Part shown: positions 16,835 to 24,619 of the stretch, piece after piece
Layout: every line of letters begins with the position of its first letter
How positions within the stretch are numbered: position 1 is the stretch's first letter
NCBI GenBank assembly: GCA_017547585.1
Contig: JAFYPH010000029.1
Coordinates: 1-59,382, forward strand
Source of the DNA: Bacteroidaceae bacterium
Lineage (GTDB): Bacteria; Bacteroidota; Bacteroidia; Bacteroidales; Bacteroidaceae
DNA length: 59,382 bases
Direction of reading: 5' to 3'
Position numbers and translations under genes: made by a program
The notes under the pieces: model-generated
Database searches by the model: none
What the model was told of the DNA's origin: nothing
Seen by the model: only the letters and a program-made list of their open reading frames with translations

Positions 16835-17932
16835 ATGAGCGAAGAACGCAAAATACGCATAGGCATCACCCAGGGTGATATCAACGGAATAGGATACGAG
16901 GTTATCCTGAAGACCTTTGCCGAGCCCGAGATTCTGGAGCTGTGCACTCCCATCGTCTACGGCTCGCCCAAATTGGCAGCCTACCACCGCAAGGCATTGG
17001 AGCTTACCACACAGTACAATGCAATTGACAAGGCCGAGGATGCAGAAAATGACAAGCTTAACATCATCAACTGCAACGACGACGAAGTGCACATTGAGCT
17101 TGGCCACGCGACAAAAGAGGGTGGAAAAGCTGCATACGAGGCATTGGAGAAGGCCATCAGCGACTACAAGGAGGGCAAGATTGACGTAATCGTCACCGCC
17201 CCCATAAACAAGAACAATATTCAGGGCGAGGGATTCGACTTTCCCGGACACACAGAGTATCTGCAACAGCGCATGGGTGGCGAGGAAAAGGCACTCATGA
17301 TTCTGTGCAGCGGCGACCTGCGCTTCGCGCTTGCGACCTCTCACCTGCCTCTGCGCGACGTTGCGAATGCTATCACTCCCGAACTTCTCGAGGAAAAGAT
17401 TGCCGCATTCAACAAGAGCCTCAAAGAGGACTTCAACATCGACGCACCCAAGATTGCAGTGCTTGCACTGAACCCCCACGCGGGCGACAACGGCGTCATC
17501 GGCACCGAGGAGCAGGAGATTATTAAGCCCACCATCGAAAAGATGAGCAAGGAGGGTATCCTGTGCTACGGCCCCTTCCCCGCCGATGGCTTTATGGGCA
17601 GCGCAAACTACACCCGCTTCGACGGAATCCTCGCAATGTACCACGACCAGGGCCTCGCACCCCTGAAAGCATTGGGAATGGAGGACGGAGTGAACTTCAC
17701 AGCCGGACTCTCGGTAGTGCGCACATCACCCGCACACGGCGTCGCATACGACATTGCAGGCAAAGGCTGCGCCGACGAGAATTCTTTCCGTCAGGCAATG
17801 TATGCGGCAATGGACATCTTCCGCAACCGCAAGAACAACGAGTATGCCCACCGCAACCCCTTGCGCAAGCTCTATTTCGAGAAGCGCGACGACAGCAACC
17901 GACTGAATCTGCAACAACCTGACAACGAATAA
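16835..17932 (+). CDS. pdxA: 4-hydroxythreonine-4-phosphate dehydrogenase
   Basis: NAD-dependent enzyme of de novo pyridoxal phosphate synthesis that oxidises 4-phosphohydroxy-threonine. The 365-aa product begins with the typical RIGITQGDINGIGYEV and carries the metal-binding His in FPGHTEYLQ, GPFPADGFM and the conserved MYHDQGLAPLKALG. The C-terminal segment has RTSPAHGVAYDIAGKG. Slightly longer than E. coli PdxA, normal for Bacteroidota. It is 4 nt after the DUF4837 gene and 9 nt before the nucleotidyltransferase. Confidence 0.95.
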   Translation: MSEERKIRIGITQGDINGIGYEVILKTFAEPEILELCTPIVYGSPKLAAYHRKALELTTQYNAIDKAEDAENDKLNIINCNDDEVHIELGHATKEGGKAAYEALEKAISDYKEGKIDVIVTAPINKNNIQGEGFDFPGHTEYLQQRMGGEEKALMILCSGDLRFALATSHLPLRDVANAITPELLEEKIAAFNKSLKEDFNIDAPKIAVLALNPHAGDNGVIGTEEQEIIKPTIEKMSKEGILCYGPFPADGFMGSANYTRFDGILAMYHDQGLAPLKALGMEDGVNFTAGLSVVRTSPAHGVAYDIAGKGCADENSFRQAMYAAMDIFRNRKNNEYAHRNPLRKLYFEKRDDSNRLNLQQPDNE

Positions 17933-17941
17933 AAAGAGAAT

Positions 17942-18634
17942 ATGAAATTCGCCATAATCGCAGCAGGCGAAGGCTCACGCTTGGCACAAGAGGGGGTGAA
18001 ACAGCCCAAACCTCTTGTGCCTTTGCATGGAACACCGCTCATCGAACGTCTGATTAAGATTTTCAACAGCCACAATGCCGAGTCGATAAGCATCATCATC
18101 AACGGACAGCAGCCCGACACGCTGGCGCTGCTCGAGAAGCTGAGCAATGAGTACCCGCTGAACATTGTCGTGAAGGACACCCCCAGCTCCATGCACAGCC
18201 TCTACGAAATGAGGGAGCATCTGCGTGGAGGAAAATTCTGCCTCACGACCGTGGACACAATCTTCGACGAGAAGGAGTTTGCCGAGTATATTAATATTTT
18301 CGAGGCAAGCACCGACGACGGAGTGATGGCCGTGACACCCTTCATCGACGACGAAAAGCCACTGTACGTGGGCACCGACGAAAAGATGGGAATCACAGGC
18401 TTCTACGACGAGCCTCACAGCGACAGCCGCCACATTTCGGCAGGAATATACGGGCTGCGCGAGAATGCCCTCGACGTTCTTGAACGCTGCATAGAAGAGG
18501 GGCAGTCGCGCATGCGCAATTTCCAGCGCCAACTGATAGCCGAGGGGCTGAAGCTGAAAGCCTGCTCGTTCGAGAAAGTGATAGACATCGACCACGCAAG
18601 CGACATTGAAAAGGCCGAAGAACTTTTGTCATAA
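17942..18634 (+). CDS. Nucleotidyltransferase (NTP_transferase family)
   Basis: Predicted sugar- or polyol-phosphate nucleotidyltransferase. The 230-aa product opens with the pyrophosphorylase signature IIAAGEGSRL and KQPKPLVPLHGTPLIE, and has metal-binding acidic residues in CLTTVDTIFDE and VIDIDHASDIEKAEELL. It activates an alcohol phosphate with CTP, UTP or GTP; which one is not readable. It lies 12 nt before an ATP-grasp gene and one gene before a CDP-alcohol phosphotransferase, so making a CDP-linked head group is the natural hypothesis. Confidence 0.82.
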   Translation: MKFAIIAAGEGSRLAQEGVKQPKPLVPLHGTPLIERLIKIFNSHNAESISIIINGQQPDTLALLEKLSNEYPLNIVVKDTPSSMHSLYEMREHLRGGKFCLTTVDTIFDEKEFAEYINIFEASTDDGVMAVTPFIDDEKPLYVGTDEKMGITGFYDEPHSDSRHISAGIYGLRENALDVLERCIEEGQSRMRNFQRQLIAEGLKLKACSFEKVIDIDHASDIEKAEELLS

Positions 18635-18646
18635 AGAGACGCAAAG

Positions 18647-19468
18647 ATGAAGATAGCAGGAATTCCACGCAACCCCGAGAACTCACCGAACATGTCCGAC
18701 AAGGACATGCGGCTCTTCCACGAAATTGCCGAAGAACTGCGCAAGAGCGGCCACTCGGTGACACTGCTCGACGAGAGCGATGAGATTCCCGACGACTGCG
18801 AAGCACTCTTTCATATGTCACGCACAGCCGCGACACTCGACAGACTCGCAGAGTGTGAAGCGAAAGGCATCTTTGTAACCAACCCCGCCGCAGGAGTGAG
18901 AAACTGTTCGCGTCGTGAGTTTGTAGAGATTCTGCAGCGAAACAGCATACGGCAGCCAAAATATACGCTCATAGATGTCGCTGCAGACAAAGAGAGGAAT
19001 TTGCAATTCCCCGGATGGCTGAAGAACAGCAAAGGATGGTCGTGCAAGGCCGATGACGTGCAGTTTGTTGCCACGGCCGAGGAGTATGCACGAGCACTCG
19101 ACGCGCTTGCCGCTAACGGCCACAGCGAAGCAATCTTCTGCGAGCATATTAAAGGAGACATTGTAAAATTCTACGCCATTCGAGGCGAGGAGTTTTTCCG
19201 CTACCACTACCCCGACCCCTCGGCGACAAAGTTCGGGCTCGAGAGGATAAACGGCGAGGCACAGAGACACAAGTTCGACGCCGAGCAGCTGCGCGAGACA
19301 GCGCTTCAGGCGGCCGAGGCAATGAACATAAACATCTTCGGCGGCGACTGCATAATAACCGCCGAGGGAGAAATTTACATAATAGACATCAACGACTTTC
19401 CAAGCTTTTCGGCCTACCGCAGCGAGGCAGCAAAAGCGATAGCATCATCCATAATAAAAAGAAAATGA
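18647..19468 (+). CDS. ATP-grasp family protein
   Basis: The 273-aa product has an N-terminal pre-ATP-grasp Rossmann-like region (MKIAGIPRNPENSP to about residue 90), an ATP-binding middle (GWSCKADDVQF, AIFCEHIKGDIVKFYAI) and the Mg-binding end FGGDCIITAEGEIYIIDIND followed by FPSF. The DINxFP pattern recalls inositol-phosphate kinases of the ITPK type as well as RimK-like ligases, so it could phosphorylate a polyol or ligate an acid to an amine. The stop overlaps the next start (ATGA, 4 nt), indicating coupling to the CDP-alcohol phosphotransferase. Confidence 0.75.
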   Translation: MKIAGIPRNPENSPNMSDKDMRLFHEIAEELRKSGHSVTLLDESDEIPDDCEALFHMSRTAATLDRLAECEAKGIFVTNPAAGVRNCSRREFVEILQRNSIRQPKYTLIDVAADKERNLQFPGWLKNSKGWSCKADDVQFVATAEEYARALDALAANGHSEAIFCEHIKGDIVKFYAIRGEEFFRYHYPDPSATKFGLERINGEAQRHKFDAEQLRETALQAAEAMNINIFGGDCIITAEGEIYIIDINDFPSFSAYRSEAAKAIASSIIKRK

Positions 19469-20418
19469 ACGAGACTGAACTAAAAGCATACAATTCCACA
19501 ATAAAGTCGTACGACACAGAGGAGTTCCTCGACCTGTGGATCTACCGCCCTTACGGCTACAAATGCGCGCTATTCTTCAAGAAGCACGGCATTCACCCTA
19601 ACGTGATTACCATCTTTTCAATATTTCTGGGCATTGCTGCGGGAATATGCTTCATGGCACCCGAGCTTCGCTGGAACATTCTGGGAATGTTCTTCCTGCT
19701 GTGGGCCAACCTCTACGACAGCACCGACGGACAGCTTGCGCGCCTCACAGGACAAAAGACACGCTGGGGACGCATACTCGACGGCTTTGCAGGCGACGTG
19801 TGGTTTTTCTTCATCTACCTTGCTACAGCCGTGCGCGAGACCTTCGAGCCCATTCCCTTTGCACCCGAATACCAGTGGGGAGTGACAATATGGATTTTAT
19901 GCTCTTTCTCGGGATTTTGGATACACGGCTCGCAGTGTCAGCTTGCCGACTACTACCGCAACATTCACCTATATTTCATCCAGGAGAAGAACGGCAACGA
20001 GTTTGACAATTCCGAGGCGCAGAAGGTAAGATACAAAGAGACCCCGTGGAAAGGAAACTTCTTCTGGAAAATATTCCTTTACGCCTATATTGGCTACACT
20101 GCCAACCAAGAGCGAATGTCACCCAAATTCCAGAAATTCATTGCCACCGTCAACGAAAAGTACAGCAACAACATTCCCGCCTCGCTGCGCGCGGAGTTCC
20201 GCCGTGGCAGCCTGCCGCTGATGAAGTACACAAACATCATCACCTTCAACAGCCGCGCGCTCTTCCTGTGGTTCTCGCTGCTCGTGGGACAGCTGTGGTT
20301 GTACATCTTCTTCGAGATTTTCATTCTGGGAGCAATATTCCTTTATATGCAGCACCGCCACGAGAAGCTATGCAAAGAATTAACTGCTAAAATTGAATCG
20401 GGCTATGATTTCCGCTAA
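19465..20418 (+). CDS. CDP-alcohol phosphatidyltransferase family protein
   Basis: Integral membrane enzyme that swaps CMP on a CDP-alcohol for another alcohol, as in phosphatidylinositol-phosphate or di-inositol-phosphate synthesis. The 317-aa product has five to six hydrophobic helices. The signature DSTDGQLAR (about residues 90-98), then GRILDGFAGD, matches DxxDGxxAR-x8-GxxxD, but the last Asp is one residue later than in the canonical pattern. About 100 residues of extra loop separate the helices. It overlaps both its upstream neighbour (4 nt) and its downstream HAD gene (14 nt). Substrate is unknown. Confidence 0.82.
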   Translation: MNETELKAYNSTIKSYDTEEFLDLWIYRPYGYKCALFFKKHGIHPNVITIFSIFLGIAAGICFMAPELRWNILGMFFLLWANLYDSTDGQLARLTGQKTRWGRILDGFAGDVWFFFIYLATAVRETFEPIPFAPEYQWGVTIWILCSFSGFWIHGSQCQLADYYRNIHLYFIQEKNGNEFDNSEAQKVRYKETPWKGNFFWKIFLYAYIGYTANQERMSPKFQKFIATVNEKYSNNIPASLRAEFRRGSLPLMKYTNIITFNSRALFLWFSLLVGQLWLYIFFEIFILGAIFLYMQHRHEKLCKELTAKIESGYDFR

Positions 20419-21115
20419 AGGCATCATCTTCGACTACGGAGGCACCATCGACACTAACGGCGTACATTGGGCCGAGGTTATTTGGGCCGAGTACCAACGT
20501 GCCGAGACAGGCATCAGTCGGGAGCTGTTCCGAGAGGCCTATGTTCACGGCGAGCGCACGCTGGGCAAGAACCGCATCATAGAGCCCACGCACACCTTCC
20601 GCGACCTTCTGAACATTAAGATAAAAATACAGTTCGACTATCTTGTAGCGCAGGGCGCCACGCATCTTGCGGTTGGAAACAAGGCCACAGAAATTGCCGA
20701 AGGCTGCTACTCCCAGGTGCTCGAAACGCTGAAAACCACCTGCGGCATTGTTGAGGAGCTTTCTAAAAACCGCCCCACGGTGCTTGTCACCAATTTCTAC
20801 GGAAATATGCCTGTGGTGCTCAAGGAGTTCTCGCTCGACAAATATTTCGACACTATTGTGGAGTCGTCGGTTGTGGGCATCCGCAAGCCCGACCCTCGCC
20901 TCTTCGCACTTGGAGTGGAGGCTCTGGGGCTGCCCGCCGAAGATATTGTGGTCATCGGAGACTCTTATCGCAAAGACATTGCCCCCGCACGTTCACTTGG
21001 CTGCAAGGCTGTGTGGCTGAAAAAGGTTGTTTGGGAGGAGGAACCGATTGAAGTGGGGAAAGAGCCTACGGCTATTATAGATAATCTGCAGCTACTGTCT
21101 GAGATTATCGGGTAG
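20405..21115 (+). CDS. HAD-superfamily hydrolase
   Basis: The 236-aa product, starting at ATG 20405 (MISAKGIIFDYGG), has HAD motif I as DYGGTID, motif II in VLVTNF, the lysine of IRKPDPRLF, and motif IV in VVIGDSYRKDI. The Asp nucleophile is present, but the second Asp usual in phosphatases (DxD) is Gly, so catalysis may differ. It could dephosphorylate a polyol-phosphate-phosphate intermediate made by the preceding enzyme. A TTG start at 20393 is possible but less likely. Last gene of the rlmN operon; no clear terminator follows before the repeat element. Confidence 0.82.
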   Translation: MISAKGIIFDYGGTIDTNGVHWAEVIWAEYQRAETGISRELFREAYVHGERTLGKNRIIEPTHTFRDLLNIKIKIQFDYLVAQGATHLAVGNKATEIAEGCYSQVLETLKTTCGIVEELSKNRPTVLVTNFYGNMPVVLKEFSLDKYFDTIVESSVVGIRKPDPRLFALGVEALGLPAEDIVVIGDSYRKDIAPARSLGCKAVWLKKVVWEEEPIEVGKEPTAIIDNLQLLSEIIG

Positions 21116-21122
21116 ATAGTTA

Positions 21123-21872
21123 TTTTATATGGGGATTGAGGGCAAGATATCCTTTTTGCGAGGTTAATCTTACCCTTATTTTTTGTTGCAATTCGGTAGG
21201 TTGATTTATTTATACGTACTTTTTGTGCCGACAAAAAGTACCAAAAAGCTCTGCGCATGGTCGCTTTCTTAACGGCAAACGAAACTGATGATTTTTGGGC
21301 GTTGCGGAACTCGTTCAGTTATCCCCGCTTCGCGTGTATAACTCACACTCACACAGTCCTCACGCTTATCCAAAAATCATTGACGCCGTTTGCCTAAAAG
21401 CTTAAATGCGCACCAACCAAGCAATGCTCCACTCAATTAATAAACACTCAGCTGCTTAGCATTAAGCAATGCAAAAGTTACTTAAAAAAATACAGCACTG
21501 TCAAAATCACAGGCAACGAACGCAGAAAAGGCGCGGATAAGAGTGTGAAAGTTTTTTTGGCGCGCTGTGGCGCGGCTAAACTTGCACACTCCCGCGTAGT
21601 CTTTCTGTGGGGAAAGTTGCTGACAAGTAGCGCCCAACCGAGGGATATTTTCGTTTACGAAAATTCGTGAGCAAAAGGGCGATACGACTGATTTTGTCTG
21701 TGCTGTGCCTTTTGCACCCTTTTGGGCGCCAAAAGGGTGGATAGAAACAATGGCCTGTAAAATTGCAATAAAAGATTAAGGGTAAAAACTGCTGCTAACT
21801 GCAAAAACTAAAAGCTATCATAGAATACAAAAAAATGATTGAGGACTGTTTGTCCTCAATCCCCATATAAAA
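21123..21872. repeat. Palindrome-rich non-coding element with terminal inverted repeats
   Basis: About 750 bp without a plausible gene, bounded by perfect 19-bp inverted repeats (21123-21141 and 21854-21872, TTTTATATGGGGATTGAGG, extendable to 23 bp with one mismatch). Internal palindromes are dense: GTACTTTTTGT/ACAAAAAGTAC (21216-21241), a long broken one with arms at 21274-21298 and 21370-21394, arms 21532-21554/21578-21596, ATTTTCGT/ACGAAAAT (21647-21664), CACCCTTTTGG/CCAAAAGGGTG (21715-21739) and GATTGAGGAC/GTCCTCAATC (21837-21861). The GTACTTTTTGT hairpin looks like a sequence I associate with Bacteroidota intergenic repeats. A MITE-like or structured-RNA element is likely. Confidence 0.65.
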
Positions 21873-21880
21873 AACACAAA

Positions 21881-21907
21881 ATGCAGCGCCGAAAAATAGC
21901 GCTGCAT
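21881..21907 (-). terminator. Terminator of the OmpA-like gene
   Basis: Perfect stem ATGCAGCGC/GCGCTGCAT with a 9-nt loop, followed on the minus strand by TTTTGTGTTTTTT. It lies 14 nt past the stop codon. Confidence 0.85.
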
Positions 21908-21921
21908 TTAAAGTGTAAAGA

Positions 21922-23220
21922 CTAATACTCCCTCGTAATTATCAACAGATTGGTGAGAGCCTGCTCATCACCCATAAGCGCAGCGGTGCTGAAAGCCTTC
22001 TTCGCAGCGTTGCGTCGATGCTCGCGGTAGTCAATGACCCCCATAAGATTGAGCGCACGGGCATCGTCGCTGTACTTTGCAAGCTCGGTGCGCAGACTAT
22101 CGTAGTCGGGCGTCTCGTTGCTCATAAGCTCATTCACCACTTTATTAAGCTCGGTGGCAACGCTGTCGGGCCTATTCTGATAATAGATGCGTGCGCAACA
22201 GGCCTGACGCTGATTCTGCAACGTCCCTTTAGCCAAATGTTTCAGGAGATTGCCATTCATTGCTCCGCGCAGCAGTGTCTCGCGACGCGCAGGAGCCTTT
22301 TCGGCGCGCAGGATAGTCACCATTGAGTCGCCCGAGGCAATGTCGCCGCCGGCCACCGATTCATATATAAGTTCCCAATTACGGCCGCCGTCGATAATCT
22401 CGAACACAGAGTCGGGGAGGTTGCAGTGGTACTTGAGCTTGTCGCGCAGAGAGCCTGCACGCTGCTCGCCCAGGCGGCGGACGTTTCTCTCGCCATTGTC
22501 GGGCGAGGAGTAGCCCACCAGCTGTACAACCTCAATCTGAGCCATCGAGTCGGCAACCATCGAGGAGATGAGGCTGGCAAGCGAATCTATAAGATTGCTA
22601 TTCTGCATGTAGCTGTTCTCGAGCACGTAGCTTGCGGGACGAAAATTCACGGCAAACTCGCTCTCGCGGTAGGCGGGAATATTATTCTCGTCGAGCGGCT
22701 GATAGTAGCGCATGGGGAAGATGCAACGATGGCGATAGGATGCGCGGTCGGCATTCGTTACTGCATCGCTCACGCGGTGGCAGCTTAGCGGCGAGGCTTG
22801 CGGCAGATGAATATAGAGAGAGTCGCTCTCTGTGAAATATCCTTTTTTGCTCTGCACAGTGCAGTTGGTGACGGCTATCATGCTGTCGCTCACCATCGTC
22901 TCGGGGACAACCATCGTGCAACGCACCATTCCCGGCGACGAGAGGGCGGGCGTGTAACCATACTCTTTAAGAAATGCTTTTCGGAACTTTTTGCCCTGGA
23001 AGCAACGTGTAGTGTCGCACACACAGGTGTCGGGGCAGCAGATGCTGCTCGTCAACATCAGTTGTTCATTGTCGGGAATGTCGTCCACAAAATAGCTCAT
23101 TGTAATGTGCCAGCAGCTGTCGCTGTGTACAGCCGCATAGCTGTCGGGGACGATGATGCGCGCCTGAAGCATTGCAACTGCAAGCACCATCGAAGCAAAT
23201 AGGGCAATTTTTCTTTTCAT
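21922..23220 (-). CDS. OmpA-like domain protein, cysteine-rich N-terminus
   Basis: Started at ATG 23220 (MKRKIALFASMVLAVAML), the 432-aa product has a signal peptide. The middle region (about 185-300) resembles OmpA C-terminal domains: LVGYSSPDNGERNVRRLGEQ, then RAGSLRDKL, near the peptidoglycan-binding pattern. The N-terminal third contains a run of cysteines (CCPDTCVCDTTRC). The C-terminal 60 residues look like TPR helices (DARALNLMGVIDYREHRRN). A longer frame from 23268 is rejected because it precedes the signal peptide. Role unknown; a periplasmic wall-associated protein is likely. Confidence 0.7.
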   Translation of the reverse strand: MKRKIALFASMVLAVAMLQARIIVPDSYAAVHSDSCWHITMSYFVDDIPDNEQLMLTSSICCPDTCVCDTTRCFQGKKFRKAFLKEYGYTPALSSPGMVRCTMVVPETMVSDSMIAVTNCTVQSKKGYFTESDSLYIHLPQASPLSCHRVSDAVTNADRASYRHRCIFPMRYYQPLDENNIPAYRESEFAVNFRPASYVLENSYMQNSNLIDSLASLISSMVADSMAQIEVVQLVGYSSPDNGERNVRRLGEQRAGSLRDKLKYHCNLPDSVFEIIDGGRNWELIYESVAGGDIASGDSMVTILRAEKAPARRETLLRGAMNGNLLKHLAKGTLQNQRQACCARIYYQNRPDSVATELNKVVNELMSNETPDYDSLRTELAKYSDDARALNLMGVIDYREHRRNAAKKAFSTAALMGDEQALTNLLIITREY

Positions 23221-23393
23221 ATAGGGTAAATTTTCATTGGTAAATGAGAAAATATTTCCCCTATACAACGTGCGCGGCTGCCGCTTGTTCCGCGCCGCAA
23301 CGCTGTTTAGTCTTATTTTCCTAATTTTAAGAAAAAGAATATCTTAAGATGGAAAGTTTTTGCACGTTTCACTCTTATTTAAAGAAAATAGAC

Positions 23394-23401
23394 TATATTT
23401 G
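23394..23401 (+). promoter_or_regulatory. -7 element before the 23421 gene
   Basis: TATATTTG matches TAnnTTTG 20 nt before the ATG, so the transcript would have a very short leader. No -33 TTTG is seen at the right distance. Confidence 0.45.
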
Positions 23402-23420
23402 TAATGTAATATTTGTATAT

Positions 23421-23975
23421 ATGAAACAGAAGGCAACACCATTAAACTGTCCTTTGGAAGAATATGAAGGATGGATAGCAATGAAAGAGTATTGGGACGA
23501 CTACTCCCACGAATGGAGCTATTCGACACTCGAGGAGAAATTGATTCGCCTTGCAGGTTTCGTAAAGTTGGGAGGGGACCTGAACACTGTCTTGAGCGAT
23601 TATGCTGAAGGGCGCGACGAAAGTTACAGATGCAGAATACAATGCTGTGTCTTCAGTTACATTGAAAGATTAATTTCGGGAGACTTATTCGAGTGCGGAG
23701 CACCCATTATCGACCGTATCAAACGATTGGACAAAGAAGAACTTGTAAGATTATTAACCGAAGAGCTTTTGAGAAGCGTAAAAGAGATAAAAGAGTATGA
23801 TAATAATTACAAGTTGGTATCTTATTGGAAAATAACGGACGAGTTTGTAAACAACGACGCCAATCTTGACGCAATTGAACGTGAGCATTGGAGAAAATTC
23901 CCCGACGAAAGTTTTTCATATTATTCAGACAAGAGCAACAGATGGGAAAAAGGCCCCAAATATAGTTTATGTTAA
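23421..23975 (+). CDS. Hypothetical protein, coupled to a nuclease-like gene
   Basis: The 184-aa product, started at ATG 23421 (MKQKATPLNCPLEEYEG), is acidic and mostly helical, with no signal peptide or membrane segment. I do not recognise the family. The longer frame from 23349 overlaps the promoter and is rejected. Its stop overlaps the next start (ATGTTAA), so the two proteins are probably made together. Base composition is visibly richer in A and T than the flanking genes, which suggests recent acquisition. Confidence 0.7.
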   Translation: MKQKATPLNCPLEEYEGWIAMKEYWDDYSHEWSYSTLEEKLIRLAGFVKLGGDLNTVLSDYAEGRDESYRCRIQCCVFSYIERLISGDLFECGAPIIDRIKRLDKEELVRLLTEELLRSVKEIKEYDNNYKLVSYWKITDEFVNNDANLDAIEREHWRKFPDESFSYYSDKSNRWEKGPKYSLC

Positions 23976-24517
23976 ACAACAAGCAATTAGGATTGATAGG
24001 CGAAACAGCCGTGACATTGGAACTGTTGAAAAGAGGGCTGGATGTCATTAATATAAACTGTACGTACAATAACTACCAGAAGGCGGATCTTATATGTATG
24101 AACCACGAGAATGGCAAGAGTACAATGATACAGGTAAAGACCGGAACCACAAACAACATCCTCACAGGCTTTGTGTCCGAGCTTGACGGAACAATTCCAT
24201 TTATAGAAAAAAGCATCATCGGTCCATGGATTTTTGTAAAAACAGACAAAAACAATCTTTCCGAATTTGAATTTTATATTTTAACAAAAGAGGAAATCCT
24301 TGAATTGATTACATCCAGCAACAGATGGTACGTTACAGGATGGAACAGACAATTGAAAAGCAAGCCTATTGTAGGCGTAAACATCTCTTGGCTCAAAGGA
24401 GAGGGGGAGGCAGCAACAACTGCCCAATCGAAAATTCAGCACAATGAATATAAAAACTCGTTGGGGCACAATTCACTGAATCGTTGGGACAAGATTATAG
24501 ACATTTTGAAAGAGTGA
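23969..24517 (+). CDS. PD-(D/E)XK nuclease-like protein
   Basis: The 182-aa product fits the PD-(D/E)XK nuclease core: Glu12 in LGLIGETAVTLEL, Asp40 in QKADLICMN, and Gln55-x-Lys57 in TMIQVKTG, with the expected spacing of strand and helix. The C-terminal third is Asn/Lys-rich and not recognised. It is translationally coupled to the hypothetical gene upstream and shares its AT-rich composition. It could be a restriction-type or other DNA-acting enzyme, or one half of a defence or toxin pair. The activity is inferred from motifs only. Confidence 0.6.
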   Translation: MLNNKQLGLIGETAVTLELLKRGLDVININCTYNNYQKADLICMNHENGKSTMIQVKTGTTNNILTGFVSELDGTIPFIEKSIIGPWIFVKTDKNNLSEFEFYILTKEEILELITSSNRWYVTGWNRQLKSKPIVGVNISWLKGEGEAATTAQSKIQHNEYKNSLGHNSLNRWDKIIDILKE

Positions 24518-24563
24518 TAATAAAAAGAGAGACGGGGACAGAGGCCCTGAAAAACGCTCGCAT

Positions 24564-24603
24564 ACAATAATGGCGGCCACTCGCGAGTGGCCGCCATTAT
24601 TGT
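24564..24603. terminator. 40-nt perfect palindrome, probable bidirectional terminator
   Basis: A loop-free 20-bp inverted repeat centred on TCGCGA, lying between two convergent genes (stops at 24517 and 24620). It lacks a clear T run on either side. The position fits a bidirectional terminator; the perfection and length are unusual. Confidence 0.65.
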
Positions 24604-24619
24604 TGGATGTTTGTATTTA

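Noticed and set aside
21116-21921. Degraded protein-coding gene
   Set aside because: No frame longer than about 100 codons, no recognisable motif on either strand, and the sequence is dominated by palindromes.
23349-23420. 24-codon upstream extension of the hypothetical gene
   Set aside because: It overlaps the -7 element at 23394-23401, and the ATG at 23421 is a better start.
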